Part shown: positions 63,999 to 64,000 of the stretch, piece after piece
How positions within the stretch are numbered: position 1 is the first letter of the stretch
Layout of the letters: every line of letters begins with the position of its first letter
Source of the DNA: Trinickia violacea
GTDB lineage: Bacteria > Pseudomonadota > Gammaproteobacteria > Burkholderiales > Burkholderiaceae
Reading direction: 5' to 3'
Assembly (NCBI RefSeq): GCF_005280735.1
Contig: NZ_CP040077.1
Location: 558,001 to 622,000, forward strand
Length of the DNA: 64,000 nt
Program-made: the position numbers and the translations under genes
Notes under the pieces: model-generated
Seen by the model: only the letters and a program-made list of their open reading frames with translations
Database searches by the model: none
What the model was told of the DNA's origin: nothing

Positions 63999-64000
63999 GC

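Overview
This is GC-rich chromosomal DNA, close to 90 percent coding, from a betaproteobacterium of the Burkholderiaceae (Burkholderia, Paraburkholderia or Trinickia type). That placement rests on protein similarity and gene order recognised by eye: kdsD-kdsC-lptC-lptA-lptB-rpoN-hpf-ptsN-hprK, uvrA divergent from an MFS gene followed by ssb, and a fused 1356-residue FAD/Fe-S oxidoreductase. Most of the window is core genome. I see no rRNA, tRNA, CRISPR array, insertion sequence or prophage.

Layout. 1-7.5 kb, minus strand: Kdo synthesis and LPS transport (kdsD, kdsC, lptCAB), then sigma-54, hibernation factor and the nitrogen PTS (rpoN, hpf, ptsN, and hprK cut by the window edge). 7.6-13.9 kb: a cation/proton antiporter, apt, a LysE exporter, a Nudix protein, purU and an AI-2E-family permease. 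14.0-19.9 kb: uvrA, an MFS transporter, ssb, an entericidin-like lipoprotein and a small lytic transglycosylase.

19.9-28.9 kb is the most distinctive block. It has three tandem RcsB/EvgA-type response regulators, an aquaporin, and ten bases later a 1483-residue BvgS/EvgS-type hybrid kinase with two periplasmic solute-binding domains, two PAS domains, a degenerate receiver, a true receiver and an HPt domain. Two small secreted proteins (adhesin-E-like and CHRD) follow, with a candidate minus-strand small RNA between them. The gap before the second regulator holds palindromes resembling the RcsAB box.

29.1-33.1 kb: an HSL-type esterase, an EcsC protein, and a DHA2 exporter with a MarR regulator. 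33.2-37.5 kb: a D-amino-acid catabolic locus (PLP deaminase divergent from an RpiR regulator, D-aminoacylase and RidA). 37.6-40.9 kb: queF, a 5'-nucleotidase and ilvA on the minus strand. 41.4-46.5 kb: the FAD/Fe-S oxidoreductase, a HIT protein and a DUF971 protein. 46.6-50.7 kb: ubiquinone genes ubiE, ubiJ and ubiB with a Tim44-domain gene among them. 50.8-56.5 kb: a methyltransferase, an FmdB zinc ribbon, a DUF502 membrane protein, aspS, nudB and a cardiolipin synthase. 56.7-64 kb: a TetR regulator and a fatty-acid beta-oxidation set (acyl-CoA dehydrogenase, hydroxyacyl-CoA dehydrogenase/hydratase, thiolase, enoyl-CoA hydratase). Its intergenic palindromic repeats share a 20-base block with a copy near 37.57 kb.

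All functions are assigned from motifs and remembered family sequences. No database search was run.
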